Positions 1 to 19,762 of a stretch of DNA of 64,000 nt are shown here, one piece after another; the first letter of the stretch is position 1; each line of letters opens with the position of its first letter. The notes under the pieces were generated by a model, which worked only from the letters and a program-made list of their open reading frames with translations, ran no database searches and was not told where the DNA came from. The DNA is taken from assembly GCA_013396655.1 (NCBI GenBank), contig WBMV01007499.1, forward strand, positions 310,001 through 374,000, written 5' to 3'. Source of the stretch: Campylorhamphus procurvoides (Eukaryota > Chordata > Aves > Passeriformes > Dendrocolaptidae). The position numbers were made by a program, and so were the translations under genes.

Positions 1-2929
1 CTTTTTAAAGTAGAAAACAGACAACTGCCTATATCTGTTATCAGGAATTACAACCCATTAATGAACTAAAATAAGTTTCAATTGTAGGAAAAGTTAAAAT
101 TCACATAAAATTCATGTGTTTTGTCCTTCCCTGCTAAAAGGAAAGTGAGCTCTCCCAATGGCATTTGTACATTTTAAATACAAGCCCTCCCTAAACTAAA
201 CAGGAATTCAGTGATCTAACCCACATGGGTGCTTTGCAATAGAAAGGTCCAACATTATCCAATAGACTCAAGCAAACTCTTATTTCCCTTACTATTTGGG
301 AATTCTCAATCTTATTTTGCCAAGGCAGCCCCCTAACAAACATCCAGACTTTTCCCTCTACTTGCTTGTACTGAGTGAAAGCATAAAAGTCTCTTACCTT
401 ATGGCTGCTGAGAAAATGGGAACTGCAGAACGCTCTGTGCCTGCAGGGACTCTGCACAGATGAACCTCATTGCTGCTGTTTACAGAAGTCTGACAGTTTT
501 TAATTTGAAAAGAGGTTGTCTTTTGCTTTTCGACAGTTCAACAAATCAGACAAAACAGTTGCAAGTGTTATCTGTAAACAGCTTCCTGTTTGAAATAGAT
601 CAGCTGTCCTGCAGGACAATAATTAGGAAAGAAGTGTGGGAAAACTGAAGAGGTCCATGATGTAAGCTTTTTATTTTGGGAATGTACTTTTTTGGGAATG
701 CACTCTTATTTTCCCCTCCTCCTCTCTAGCAGAGAACCCCTTTTTAACCATTTACATCTATTCAGCTCTAAGCTGTGCAAGCACACTGCCTCAGCACAAC
801 ACTTTTCTTGCTTTGCTTCAGCAGATATGAAAACACGAGACACAGCACTAAATGTGAACATCTTGCATAGATAATTAACACATTCTCCCCTTACTGAAAT
901 TCTCCCTATTCTTGCAATTGGCATTCTTGACTTGAATAAAACATGTAACTATTTCAGAGCCATGTCTGAACACTCCACAATAGCATAATGCTAAATTATC
1001 CACACAGCATCTTCACAAAATTTGGGGGGTTGGTTTTTTTTCTAATCACCTTTTGATATCACTTCTGCATTCCTGCACTATAGCTTCTAAGCAGTTGTAC
1101 AATTCTGGTTTTTATCTGAAACAGCTAGACTAGTTTGAGCCCTGGATAAACCACAGTACTCCAAATGTGTTCAAGAAGGAAAAAGCCTGGAATCAGCCAA
1201 CTGTGGGAAGTGAGATTTTGAGAACACCCTGCTCTTTTAGAGAAGTTTATACTTCAAGAGATATAAATGGCTTCACTCTCAACTTCCAGGGCAAATAGGT
1301 AGTAGTGCTTATGACTATACCAATTAATACCTTCTAATGAACAGTTGCTATATTTGTAAGACTGCAGCTCTGATTGCTACAAAAAAGGCTTATGAATAAT
1401 CTGTCTCCACTCTATGCCACTGTTCCTCCCTCCCAGTTTTTCCAGCTAAGGTTTGAGGGGTCATGCTATAAGCAAGCACCCAGAGGGCTGGGAGCATGGG
1501 TAGCTCTCAATATGTGACCTCTTATTGGAAGACCAGGACGGGACCCAAGTGCAGTAGCAGGAGGTTCTTTTCTATCTACCACAGTCACAACATCAGGAAA
1601 GTATTAGAACAGAGGAAAGGTTTTAGGCTGAGGGAGTAGAGAAAGCTGCAGTAGTATCACATGAGTGATCACTTCTCTATCACCTCTCAGATCCACTCTG
1701 GTGGGAGGTGTAGGTCCACTCCGTCGAGAATTTCGTGTTCTGGTGGGGTTGCAATAGAAGCTGGTGGCACACAGTACCAATGCACTCTATTTCTGCTTTG
1801 CTCACAACATTACATATCCTCTCTCCTGACAAATCTCTTTCCAGCCCTGGGATGTGCAACCTCCTTACCCACCACAGCTCCCATTTTTCCAGCCCACAGC
1901 ACAGCATACACTGACCAGCTTTGATGGTGAAGAAGACAAAAACAGGTACAAAAAGAGCCAGTGATGCCTCATACTCAGGACTCCCTGTGGACTGCCTTCA
2001 TAAAGGCAGACCTCTCCCAAACCACTCTGTTTCCATGTCAAACTGGAACCTAGCTACCCTCCTCCACTGCTATGGACTCCTGCATTTTAACACACACCAA
2101 ATGGTCATGAAAAGTTAAGAGCCAATGATCACTTCCAGATTACACCAGTAAAGAAAGGACAAAATAGTAAAACAAGAACATAATCATGTAAAGAACACAC
2201 AAATCTAATCTGACAGTTTTTTTGTTTTGGGGTTTTTTTGCATACAAGCCCCATCAGTTTAGTGGGAGCAGAAGGCCATTAGCAGGATTGGACCCTTGCA
2301 GCACTCTGTTGGCAGCAACTTGCCAAGACAAACATTTTATGTAAAGAATGCAGCAAAGTGACTGCCGTCCAAGCCTTTGAAGATCATATTACCATAGCAA
2401 AGACAACTCCATTTACATACATATCTACTCTCCCTGTAAACACAGGCAAATAACTTTGAGGCCAGAAACAGAATTCAAGGGAGAAAAGAGCCATTCAGGG
2501 TAAGTTAGTAGAAAAGGTAAGATTCAACACTAGGGAAAGAGGAGTTAAGACAAACATAAATGACCAGAGTTCAAAAGGAAAGGGCAAACATTATAAATGC
2601 AAGAAAGGGTTTTCTTTCACATAAGACAGAAGAAGGTATAGTCCCCATACAGAAGGGCATAAATAACCTTCACCGATCCCCAAGACCAACTGGAAGCTGT
2701 GTAGCCATACTGGAACACCATCTAAACCAGGCTACTGTGTGCAAACTGATGCATGGGCTGCATGGGAGCAGCTTAGGCCATCACCAGGTTGCAACAGCTG
2801 TTAAAGTTCTTATTATGTTAACATATCTGTCTCAGACACTGTAGACTTCAAAAGCTGATTCATGAGACTTTCAGCCACCCTTGCTGGATGGAGAGGGACA
2901 GCCCTCAGAGGCTGTGGTGCGCTGACCTG
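1..2929. other. Left-edge intergenic stretch
   Basis: AT-rich sequence. In human, COLEC11 lies on this side of RPS7, but no collagen-like or C-type lectin exon was recognised here. Confidence 0.45.
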
Positions 2930-4949
2930 CACAGATGAACAAGATGCTCCTGGACAAACTGAAACATAAAAAAGGAAGCCTACAGAGCAGAAGCAAGAAT
3001 AGTTAGCCTGGGAGGAATACAGAGAGATTGTCTGAGTAACCAGGGATCATGTTAGGAAAGCTAAAGCCCTGAGAGAATTAAAATCTGGCCAGAGATGTCA
3101 AGGGCAAAAAGAAAAGCTTCTTTAGGTACATCAGTGATAAACAGAACACTAAGGAAAATGCGAGTCCACCTCTCAAGGAGACAGGATACCTAGTTACCCA
3201 GGACATGGAGAAGGTCATGGTACTCAACAACTTTTTTGCCTCAGTCTTCACCACCAAGTGCTCCAGCCACACCACCCAAATCACAGAAGGCAAAGGCAGC
3301 GACTGAGAGAATGAAGAAGTGTCCACTGTAAGAAATCAGATTTGACACCACCTAAGGAAGCTGAAGGTGCATAAGTTCATGAAACTTGATGAGATACATC
3401 TGTAGGTGTGAGAGTTTTAGGAAGTGGCTAAGCCCCTTCAGCATTGTCATCGAATATGCTGAATTAGAAGGGACCCATCAGGATCATAGAGTCCAACTCC
3501 TGGCCCCGCACAGGACACCCAAAAAGTCACACCATGTGCCTGAGAGCATTGTCCAAATGCTTCTTGATTTGGCAAGTTGTGGCAGTCTGGTGAAGTTCCT
3601 ACAGACTGGAAAAGGAAAAATATAAACCCCCCCTTTCTTAAAAAGGAAAACAAGGACAACCTAGAGAACTACACGCTGGTCAGATTAACCTCTGTGCCCA
3701 ACAAGATCATGGAGTAGATCCTCCTGGAAACTTTGCTAAGGCATGTGGAAAATAAGAAGATGGTTGGTGACAGCCAACAGTAAAGGCAAATTATGCATGA
3801 CAAATCTGCTGGCCTTCTACAACTGGGTTCCAGCAGTGTTGGATGACGGAAGAGGGACTGACATCATCTATATGAACTTGTGTAAAGCACTTGACATTGT
3901 CCTACACAACATCCTTGTCTCAGTATTGAAGAGATATGGATTTGACAGATGGACTTCTCAGTGGATAAGGAATTGGCTGGATGGTCACAGCTGCAGTAAG
4001 TAGGATGTCCAAGTGCAGACCAGTGAGGAGTAGCAATCCTCAGAGTCAGTACTGTTTAACATCTTTATCGGTGACACAGACAGTGGGATCAAGTGCACTC
4101 TCACCAAGTTTGCCAACAACACCAAACTTAGTGGTATGCTTGATAAGCTGGAGGGAAGGGATGCCATCCAGATGGACAGGAATAGGCTTGATAGGTGGGC
4201 CTGTGCAAACCTCAGGAAGTTCAACAAGGCCAAGGTCCTGCACCTGGGTTGGGTTAATCCCAAGCACAAATACAGGAAGGGCAGAGAATGGACTGAGAGC
4301 AGCCCTGAGGAGAACTTCGGGGGTGTTGGTTGATGAGAAGCTCAACATGAGTTGGTAATGTGCACTTGCAGCCCAGAAAGGCAACCACAACTCAGGCTGG
4401 ATCAAAAGAGTGGCCAGCAGTTTGAGAGAGGTGATTCACCCCCTCTACTGCTCTCTCGTAAGAGCCTACCTGGAAAACTGCATCCAGCTGTGGGACCCAC
4501 CACATAAGAAAAATGTGGATTTGCTGGAGTGAGTCGAGAGCTGGGCCACAAACATTATTAGAGCAGGGCTGAAACACCTTTCTGATGGATACAGGCTGAA
4601 AAGAGTCAGGCTTATTCAGCCTGGAAAAGGCTCTGGAGAGACCTCAGTGCAGCCTTCCAGCACATAAAGGGGGCCTAAAAGAAAGGGATAGGACAAAGTG
4701 GAATGGCTTCAAACTGAAAGAGGGCACATTTAGATTGGATACTAAGAATTGTTTACTGTGAGGGTGGTGACATTGGAACAGGTTGCCCAGAGAAACTGTG
4801 GACGCTCCACCCGTGGAAGTGCTGAAGGCTGGGGTGAATGGGGTTTTGAGCAATCTGACCTAGTGGAAGGTGTCCCTGCCCACAGCAGGGGGGCTAGACT
4901 AGGTCATCTTTAAGGCCTCTTCCAACCCAGACCATTGTATGATTCTATA
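2930..4949 (+). mobile_element. CR1 LINE, 5'-truncated, about 2 kb
   Basis: Plus-strand copy. The start boundary is approximate; ORF2 remnants begin near tcctggacaaactgaaacat. RT-region remnants include a broken DIIYMNLCKALDIVLHNILV (3,850-3,930) and HLGWVNPKHKY near 4,250. The 3' end is ctagactaggtcatctttaa, then a tgtatgattctata tail. Many stops and frameshifts are present. A second CR1 fragment is nested inside. Confidence 0.93.
3446..3570 (-). repeat. CR1 3' fragment nested inside the larger CR1
   Basis: Forward gaatatgctgaattagaagg, then catagagtccaactcctggc and caccatgtgcctgagagcat. This is the reverse complement of a CR1 3' end. It splits the RT region of the plus-strand CR1, which resumes near ggcagtctggtgaagttcct. 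Confidence 0.8.
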
Positions 4950-7900
4950 CAGCAAGATATAACAGTCAGACCAGCTGCCTACCAGTTGACCCACAACCCA
5001 ACATTTACTCAGCCTTTAAATTCAGGTTAAATACCACACTGACACACGCATAGGCAGAAATCTTGGATTGAAACCAAAAACATGTAGACAAAATCCAACT
5101 GGTTGTAAATGGACAATAAAGTCTTTAGAAAACAGGAAAAGAGATGCTTATACATTTTAGGAACATTGAGACAATTTTTTTCTATTCTTTGCATAGTCAG
5201 TTGACATTGTGTCTGCAAGAGGATTAAATACAATACTTATTAAAAAACACAGTGGTTATTTAAATATCTTGTAAAGATGACAAGGCCCTCATTCTCCCTT
5301 TGGTTTAGCAAAGCATCCAATGGTATCAGCAACATTCCCAGTTAGATCTTCTCAAGGGATGAAAATTTCCAATACTCAAACTGCTTAATAAATCAGTATC
5401 TGAGCTCAGTTGCTGGAGATCAGTTTATTGTTCTGGCTCTTGAAAGTAAGGGCTCCCTCACTAACCAGCCTCTAGTAAGTCTCCCAGGGAACTCCCGAAA
5501 GAGACAAGGAGATGCAGCAGATGCAGAACTCTCCCATGGTACAGACCTGCACATAGGCACACTGAGTGCAAGCCCTCCTCTGCTCTTGAGACAACACAAT
5601 GATGTGTCCCATTCCCTTTGGCTTCACATAACAGCAACTGCTTAGCCATGCAAAACAACTTTACTAAACATTAAGATATGTCTGGTAAAAAACAGTCTGT
5701 AGATCTGTCCCTGTGAAGATACCCATCTGAACCATTTTCCTTAGTGCTGCTCCAGCACCACTGGCCCTCTAGGGGCAAGCAGACACCAGCAGCTACCCTT
5801 ACCACCTTTTCTGTGGTACATGAGACGCATAGCAGGAAAGATCAGTGCACACACAGCAACATACAGGATTAATTTTATTTGCAGCTGTGTAAAATCTGGC
5901 CCTAAAATTAATTCATCAGTGATGTTGCACTAACATTTCCTTGCATAAAATGTATAAGCAGCATTCACTGCAGCAGTAGTGCTTTTTCTGTTACTCCTCA
6001 TCTCTAAAAATGAAATTCTCATCAGTCCTTGGAGTTAATTCTATCTTTGCTGGGCATGGGGCAGATCATAACTGATCAGACAGGTTAACTCGATATCCAG
6101 TAAACACAAGCTATTAATCAATTAGCAACACCTAGCAGCAACTGCGTCCTGTTAAGCTTAAGGAAAATCACAGTAAATGAACAGTAGAGGAATGGATACC
6201 TGAACCCACAGACTATAACAAATCCAACAAACTTTATCCTCTTGATGGCAAGACATAAATAAGATCCTTTGCCTGTAGCTCTCTGCAGAGAACAGAGCAC
6301 TAGTACAAAGAGACGTTCATGTCACTTTTCTCTTGCTCTCATCAGAATGCAGGTTTTCCACACAAGCACTCTTAAGGCAGGGAGCAAGGGGCAGAGCAAA
6401 GCCACTTTGTGAAAAACAGTCAGCCATTGGCACTGATCAGTGCTGCAGTCAGGGCCCTATGGAAGACAAAGAAACTCACATTACCACAGCCTGACCACTA
6501 CCCTTATTATGAGGCTTCATGACTCTCTGGAATCAGTATCTTTATTTCTGTCATTCTGATACACCTCTAGTGGCCTAGACAGCACAGCCTGGAAAGTGGA
6601 AACAGTCTAGGTTTTTGGCATTGCTCAGACTTTCGGATGCAACCAAGAATCAAACTCAATCCTCCCACTTAAAAAATGTAGGAAGAACAAGGGCATATGA
6701 AATAGATTATTTCAGTCCACAACACAGGAACGATAGAATTTCCTTTAAATACTGCTTGTCGTGAGGATAATTACCCCAAAACTCACCAGTTGTTACCACA
6801 GACACCCAAGAGGTGCCACTCAGACATGGTGTTCTCGGTTAAGCACTTATCACCAACTTAAAGCAAGTTTGGCCACACTAGAATTGTGATACACCCATAA
6901 ACGTTTTAAAATGAAATTCACCAGGAAGCAGTCTTCCTTATAGACAAAAATATTTGAAGACATGTGTGAAATGCTGCATATGAAATAAACAATTAAAGCT
7001 CTACTACCAGGTGTAAGTCTCAGGAGCACATAACAGATGTAAAGAAAGCCCTTGCTTCTCATTTGGGAAAGAACTGGTCTTTTTACGCTTTTCAATATGT
7101 GCTGTCTCTTCACATTGACACCACCCACATACTACTGCTGCATAGGGTCTTGGTACAGAGTGACCCCCATTTTCACCCAGACCACCTGATAAAGCTCAGT
7201 GAGGAATCACATGTTCAGAGTTCAACTGTGTCAGTATATGAAAGGTATAGGAAAAGTCTAGCATCATCTCACATGAAGTCTGCTTAGGTTAAGGTAACAT
7301 TTGACACCAACACTGCAGCAATCTCATTAGCACTTGACCAGATGGCATCAACTGACTTTCCAGATTGCAGGCATGCACTTGATATGCTTGTCAAGGGACA
7401 GAGGGAGTTGTCTGACTGTATCACTGACACAAACACACAAGGGAGTCTGTGAATAAAGGTAAACTAGGACTAAAATCTTTTGCAAAGCATTCAGCCTCGT
7501 ACTTTTATGCCACAAATATCCACCTTTAATTGTAGCTTAGTTCATGTAAAAACCATAAAGGGCTTTGACAGTGTTATCCTTTCAAAGAATTTGCTTATGG
7601 GGCCATCACGAGCCTTTGCATTTCATATAGTTCAAAAGGGCTTGCAACAAGAGCCAAGAAAAATCTATAGCCAGCTGGCAATGCCTGGGAACATTTGCAA
7701 TCTTTACATTCAGTTTACTAGATTTCTCCTCCCCCATCTACCCCCTCCCAGTGCTTCAAAAGAAACTCAACTGATATTTTTATTACAATGAAGAGATCAA
7801 ACCTGAGTTGCAATTCACCACGAAACAGGAAATTCTGTCTACTGAAGCCTGCTGTCTGAGGATCACCTCTTTTTGCAGAGGTTACAGTCCCAGCAGACTC

Positions 7901-9690
7901 ACCAACCTCTAACTAAAGATAGTTAACATCTGGTAAGCCTCTAAATACTCCCCAGACTGCTTCTTCCAACCCACACCAGCAGACATCTATTCGCACAGGC
8001 TGCCATCTGTGACTGTTGCAGCAGGAAGCTTAGTAATGTGTCTGACTCTAGACTAGATTTCTCAGGGACCAGAGGGGGTGGCATTTCCAATCTGAGTAAT
8101 ACCCATTTTAGCAGTGAAAACTTGAATTCAAAAGTTCTGGCACTCCTACTATAACATCTTTTACAATTATTCTCCACAGAAGCAGCAAGGATTTGGGGTT
8201 ATACTATACCTACAACTCCCCTCATCTAATTCTAAGGGAAGCTGATGAATTCACTTCTGCTGAATCATCAAAGATGAACAATAAGTAGTCAAGGAATAAA
8301 GAAGAAATTAAGTTATACCCCAGAGAAAGAAGTTTGAAAAGGAGATAGGAAAAGGCCTTAAGGCAAGCCAACTTCTTCAAAGATACAGCCTGCTTTTTGT
8401 ACAAACATTCAAGCCTTGTCAGCAAGTAGCAGGAAATTAACTACTAATTGCATCAGGGCACATATTTTTCTTCTCTTTGCATTCTCTGCACAAAAAGTAA
8501 CCACACACCACTATCTGTCCTGCCCTACTAACTCATGCCATAACTTTGTTGAAGTCTTCACTTTCTCAATGCAAGAGCAATGCAGAACTTCTTTTAACCT
8601 TTTAGCTCTCCACAGCTAAAGAAGGGGTGACAAATGAGCAGCAACCAAAACCATAGTAAATGGGAAAACTAAAGATACAAAGACGCTTGGTATGTGGCAC
8701 TTGTCCTCCACCTGCTCTCAGGCAGGAAAATGCAAATTATTAAGAACTCCTGTTACCCAACTTTTTCCCAACTTAGCTCTCCACCAAACAGCCTGACTTC
8801 GTAATTAGTTGTCTTTTACTGTGTTAAACATGTATTCCTGAGTTTGTTCAGTACAATCATTCATGTAATTTGCTCAGAATTTTACATGCCCAACTCCATG
8901 CTCCTGAGCTTGTGCAAGGACTGTAGGGTTTCCAGAACACTAGCATTCAGCCTTTGGATTCAGATACATACAGTCCTTCCCCAGATCTCTATCACCAAGC
9001 ATGTAGTGAAAAATGTTAAAACATCATCTAAAAAAAAATAAATCCCAAACATTTCTGAAAGCAAGATCAATAGCTAAAAAATTGCAGCTTACATCCAGTA
9101 CTGTATTCAAGCACTCAGAATTGAGAATTTCTCCCCATTTCATTCTGATAAAAGTGAGAAGCTATAGGACCTGCTAATTTTAGGTAAGAACTGGATGACA
9201 ATTTTGCCACTCAGAACAATTTAAGTTACCTCAAATTCAACCTATACCTCCTCCAACATATTTCCTAAGAATTCAAACCCCTTATTTAGATGTCATTGCT
9301 TCAGATTTCAGAAGTCACACATCACCTGCTATGCAGACTTCTTCCTGTGTCAGGAACATGTAGGTCTCCAACTGGTATTCTTTTGTGCAACTCAAGAGTT
9401 CCACTGCTCTACAGTAATTCTCCACATTCTCCCCAAAAGGTGAGACTCAGAATACGTAAGATTTTTCATTGCCAATTCTTTTTGCAGACTCTGGACTCTT
9501 TTGTTCAGAGTTGTGTTGTGGCAGTGCCAAGAACAACCTAAGAGGGCTACCGTTAAGATGCTGGTGACAATACTTTGATATGCAAGTGCCACTCTCCAGA
9601 CAGTAGAGAAGTCCCATGAACCAGTTAATCCCCATCTGTTTTTATGGAATTCAAAATTTAAATGAAATTACTCTGTTATATGAACAGTTG
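4950..9690. other. Intergenic stretch downstream of RPS7
   Basis: AT-rich unique sequence. No exon, RNA gene or clear repeat recognised. Confidence 0.45.
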
Positions 9691-9696
9691 TTTATT
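9691..9696 (-). promoter_or_regulatory. RPS7: RPS7 polyadenylation signal
   Basis: AATAAA on the minus strand begins 18 nt beyond the TAA stop, so the 3' UTR is very short, as expected for a ribosomal protein mRNA. Cleavage is expected near 9,670. Confidence 0.9.
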
Positions 9697-9713
9697 CAGC
9701 CATTTTTTGTACT

Positions 9714-16091
<6,378 letters not shown>

Positions 16092-16230
16092 TCACCTGCT
16101 AAAAACACAGCCAGCACTCTGCAATCGGGCCGAGCAGTCATACGCTGCAGAGCGAACCCAGGAGTGCCGCAGGGGCCACGCCAGCCCCAGCCCGGCGCTC
16201 CCGGAGCTGCCGACGCGGNAAAGGGAGACC

Positions 16231-16240
16231 TCTCGCGAGA
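16231..16240. promoter_or_regulatory. RPS7: TCTCGCGAGA palindrome in RPS7 leader/promoter
   Basis: Exact 10-bp palindrome TCTCGCGAGA, a known core-promoter motif of CpG-island genes (linked to ZBTB33/Kaiso-type binding and TATA-less promoters). It lies about 190 bp upstream of the ATG and downstream of the possible TOP start. Confidence 0.7.
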
Positions 16241-16299
16241 CCAGCGCGGATCGCGGCCCGGGAAGGCGCTCGCCCCGCCCACGCCGGAGCGACGCCGAA

Positions 16300-16325
16300 C
16301 CCGGAAGAAGGGCAAAGCGAATATA
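16300..16325 (-). promoter_or_regulatory. RPS7: Possible RPS7 transcription start with TOP-like pyrimidine tract
   Basis: On the minus strand a pyrimidine run CCCTTCTTCC at about 16,313-16,304 resembles the 5' terminal oligopyrimidine start of ribosomal protein mRNAs. A TATATT stretch lies only about 10 nt upstream, too close for a standard TATA box. The exon 1 donor could not be assigned; a GTATGA about 95 nt before the exon 2 acceptor is one candidate. Confidence 0.4.
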
Positions 16326-16850
16326 CGGCGTGCCCTGCAAACCCACCCTACTTCCGCTACCGCGAAGCCCTAGCGGACATTTCCACTCTTGGCACGGCGT
16401 GCCGCGGCCGGCACATGCGCGGTGCCAGCGGGAGGAGCGGCCCTCCCGGCCCGCCCCGGCACTTCCCGGCTCCGCGCTTCCCGCGGCGGGAGCGAAGGCG
16501 CAGCTAGAGGAGGCGGTCCTGCTCTGTCCCTCCCTGTGGCGCCAAGCCTTCTTCGCCACTTGCTTCTTCGTGGGCCCGGGCGGCGTCAGGCGGCCCCGCC
16601 GGTCCGCACCCCTCACGGGCGGCATTCCCGGCCTCTGGTGTCGGGATGCTGCTCCCGTAGGGAGTCACCGGGATCTCGGGCTTGGCGCAGCGGGGCGGCC
16701 GCGGCTGTGGCAGCAGCGTTTGTCCTGCCCTATGTGCCGTCGCTCCAGGCTAACTCGGGGGCTGGGACTCCTGGGATTCCCGGCCATCTCCAGTGGAGCA
16801 GTGTTGGCACAGTCACCCCCCTGTGCTGCGCCCACACGGCCGGAGCGTGG

Positions 16851-19129
16851 GCCACGAACAACCCCTCTCACTTGCCTCCGCTAAGACGATGTCACAGCCA
16901 TCAGAGTTAATACACCTTCACTAGACTAGAAATAAAGCATGTGTCTTCAGCTCTGTTAAGGTACTAAAGATACGAGAGTGCTGGGCTTGACATGTTCTGT
17001 CATCAGTGGAAGTACTTTTTATTACGTATTGTGTCGTCTCACGAAGAAGGCTCTAATAATACTTGGGTTGCACTCTGATAAAAAGAACAAGCTGTACTAT
17101 AGTTCCAAATGAAGTGACTTGCCTGCTGATTCAGGTGAAAGTGCCTGGCTGTGCATCTGACGTGAAGCTAAAACCTTGCCTTGACAAAAACCCCCCACCT
17201 TGACACTTGTTGGCTGATTTAGGCTCCCCATTCCAGGGACAGTCCCATTCAGAGGCAGGTGTGCAACTCTTGGCACACTGTCCAGACAGGTTTTACCCAG
17301 GGATGGGGTTCAGAGCACTGGTTCCATGATGAGGTTGACTGGATAACCCTAAGAGCATTCAACTTTAGCTTGTAATACCACATTCACTATTACTAAGTAA
17401 TGGTGTGTGTAAAGTCTGTTCCTTAAAGAAAAAAAAACACAGTAGTGGAGTAATAAGCTCTTCTTGTAAACAAAAAACTGACAAAGACACTAGCACCCCA
17501 AGCTTAAACAACCTCAGCATCTCCAGAAGGCAGCCTGTCATGTTTTCTAACATTTGTGGGCTTTTGGTAAATTTCTGATAGCCAGAAAAGCAGACTGTTC
17601 AGTTCCCATTTTTCTCCCAAGTCATTCTTCCTTGCTAGCATGAATTCAATGAGTGGGAAAAACTGCCCAGCTCATACTGATAGTCAGGATTAGTCTCTAT
17701 ATAGAGACTGGAAATAAGCTAAACAGCCGTGATCAGGATCTGATTGAAGACTAAAAAAAGGGAAGATAACAAGTAATCATCTCAGCAGTCCAGCAGTCTG
17801 CCCTCAGTTTATACTGAAATCATTTACAAGAGGGAGAAGGAATAGGTGGTGTGTGGATAGATCAAAACTGGACTGAGCATTAATTAATAAAGATGCAATG
17901 TGACTATCTATAGCTTCCCACCTCTGTGTTATTAGTAGTAATGAACAGATTGGAACACTGCATAACAGCAATGAGAGAAGAAGGTGTTGAGATGTTCCCT
18001 TTTGGACACCAAATCTGTGCTAGGGGAAGGATGCAGAGAGTCAAGATCTATGTGAGATTTACCCAGTTGATAACATCTGCTATCCAAAGCAGCTGGAGAA
18101 GAAGCAATGAAAGGGAGTGTGTGGTACTCAGTGGACTTAAAAAATCTGGGTTTTTTCCCAGTTTGAATCTGAGCTCTGCACGTTGGTCATGACAGCACAA
18201 GAATTACTGCTCAGTCCTCGCATGTAAATTTGATGTATGAATCTGTTCAACCAAAGAGTTAATTAGTGTAACAGAGGGTCTTTGCTTACTTCTCCGATCA
18301 CTTACTGCTCGCCGCTCCTTTAGCATGTGTTGATCAAAGAGAACTATGAGTAATGAAAATGTGCAAACCTGTAAGGAATAAGGAATCCTTCTACTACAGA
18401 AAGTCATAATTAAAAGAAAAGCTAACCAAGAGCAATAAAATAAAAATATCACAGACAGGAAGCAGTGGAAAATCTCACTGGAAACCTTTACAAAGACAAT
18501 CAGTGTAAATAATCTTGAGCTGAAAAAAGCAGACATAAGCATTTTGTAAGAGTAATATGAATATGTTGGAGGAAGCAAGAAAAATGTAATTATATTCTGA
18601 TACAATCCTGACTACATTGTCTCTGTATTCCACCAAGGCCTGTCAAATGCATAAGCTCTTTGGTTTTGGTGGGTTTTGTAAACAGAAGTGTCATCCAGCT
18701 GATATGCAAAGTAATGTTAACCCGATTTGCTTTCACATTTTCGGCATTTTACCAAGCCACCTTTGTAAATCCAAAATCCAGCACCCTACAGCTCTGGCAC
18801 CTTGCAGTCAGTTTTGTCTCAGTGCATCTGTATCAGGGCTACGAGGGAAGTCCAGCTGCTGAAAACACAGCAGCACGTACAGGTTGGGCTGTTCCTGGAG
18901 GCGAGCTTAGCAGTGCCCCCATGTCTGCTACTTTAATCTCAGCAGCAGCTCAGCTGAGGCACTGAATTCAGCACAAACCCAGACCTCCCGGCTTTGGCTT
19001 CCAAGCACTTGGCACTCTGGATATGAGGCAGCAGGATGCAGCTGGCAACAGTCTGAACTTCAGCCGGCTTGGAAAAGTGTCTCATTAATGCACATTGATA
19101 TCTCACAGGCAGGTGCCAAGAGGCACCAA
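16851..19129. other. RPS7-RNASEH1 intergenic stretch
   Basis: AT-rich unique sequence between two CpG islands. No exon of a known gene was recognised. It contains a perfect 18-bp palindrome at 17692-17709. Confidence 0.5.
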
Positions 19130-19318
19130 GGTCGTACCAGACCTTTTTTGGTGGTGCCCAGAGACACGAGGCAGGCTGTGGAGTCTCCCTCTCTGGAGAC
19201 ATTCCAAACCCACCTGGAAGTGTTTCTGTGCCACCTGCTCTAGGTGAGCCTGCCTTGGCAGCGGGGTCGGGCCAGATGATCTGCAGAGGCCCCTTCCAAC
19301 CCTATGGATGCTATGATC
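19130..19318 (+). repeat. CR1 LINE 3' end fragment
   Basis: Shows the CR1 3' UTR order: gaggcaggctgtggagtctc, tctctggagacattccaaac, gggccagatgatctgcagag and a terminal ctatggatgctatgatcc. It is truncated at the 5' side and lies about 450 bp upstream of the RNASEH1 start codon. Confidence 0.9.
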
Positions 19319-19744
19319 CTGCCAAAGTGTTTTTCCTTCCTCCAGGGGCCGTCTGGGCACAGGGCTCGGCTGGGACACGCTGCCCTGAAGCCCGTGGTTG
19401 GAACTGCAGGATGGGAACCCGCTTTCCGACTTGGTTCAGCCCCTCTTTTGGGCGCGCTAAACACGTGGACGCACCTGTGAGGTCCCATTCGCCTTTCAAC
19501 AGCTGCGGCTTCCAGAACGAGGTACTTTGCTTAAACCGCAGCGAGCTCACACACCTCGTGGCCCACCCCAGAACAGCAGCTGATTTAGGTTTGTAAAACA
19601 CCATTATCGTCGTGGCGGGAGGGAGCAGAAACACGCAAAAAGGGCAGCCTGGACAAAAGCGCGCGGACAAAACCTGGGCCTTTCGGGTAGTTTGTCCTGC
19701 CCGGCGGCCCGTCGGGGCGGGTGCGCAGGCGCGGCGGGGCGGTG

Positions 19745-19762
19745 ATGGCGGCGGGGCCGTGA
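19745..19762 (+). CDS. Upstream ORF of RNASEH1 (5 codons plus stop)
   Basis: ATG GCG GCG GGG CCG TGA encodes MAAGP. Its TGA (19760-19762) shares one base with the RNASEH1 ATG (19762-19764). The uORF start has G at -3 and G at +4; the main ATG has G at -3 and C at +4. A uORF controlling the balance of mitochondrial and nuclear RNase H1 is described for mammals; here the layout suggests reinitiation or leaky scanning. The same bases also fit a YY1-type motif. The TSS is unknown, so presence in the mRNA is inferred. Confidence 0.6.
   Translation: MAAGP

Larger units (their letters stand above)
16130..16850. promoter_or_regulatory. CpG island at RPS7 5' end
   Basis: The stretch is dense in CpG and GC in contrast to AT-rich flanks. 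It covers the RPS7 promoter and about 500 bp upstream. Long open frames on both strands here follow from the lack of stop codons in GC-rich DNA. A divergent non-coding transcript on the plus strand is possible but not shown. One undetermined base sits at 16,219. Confidence 0.8.

Noticed and set aside
1..9670. Search for COLEC11 exons expected downstream of RPS7
   Set aside because: No collagen Gly-X-Y or C-type lectin sequence seen on the minus strand; the gene probably starts beyond the left edge.
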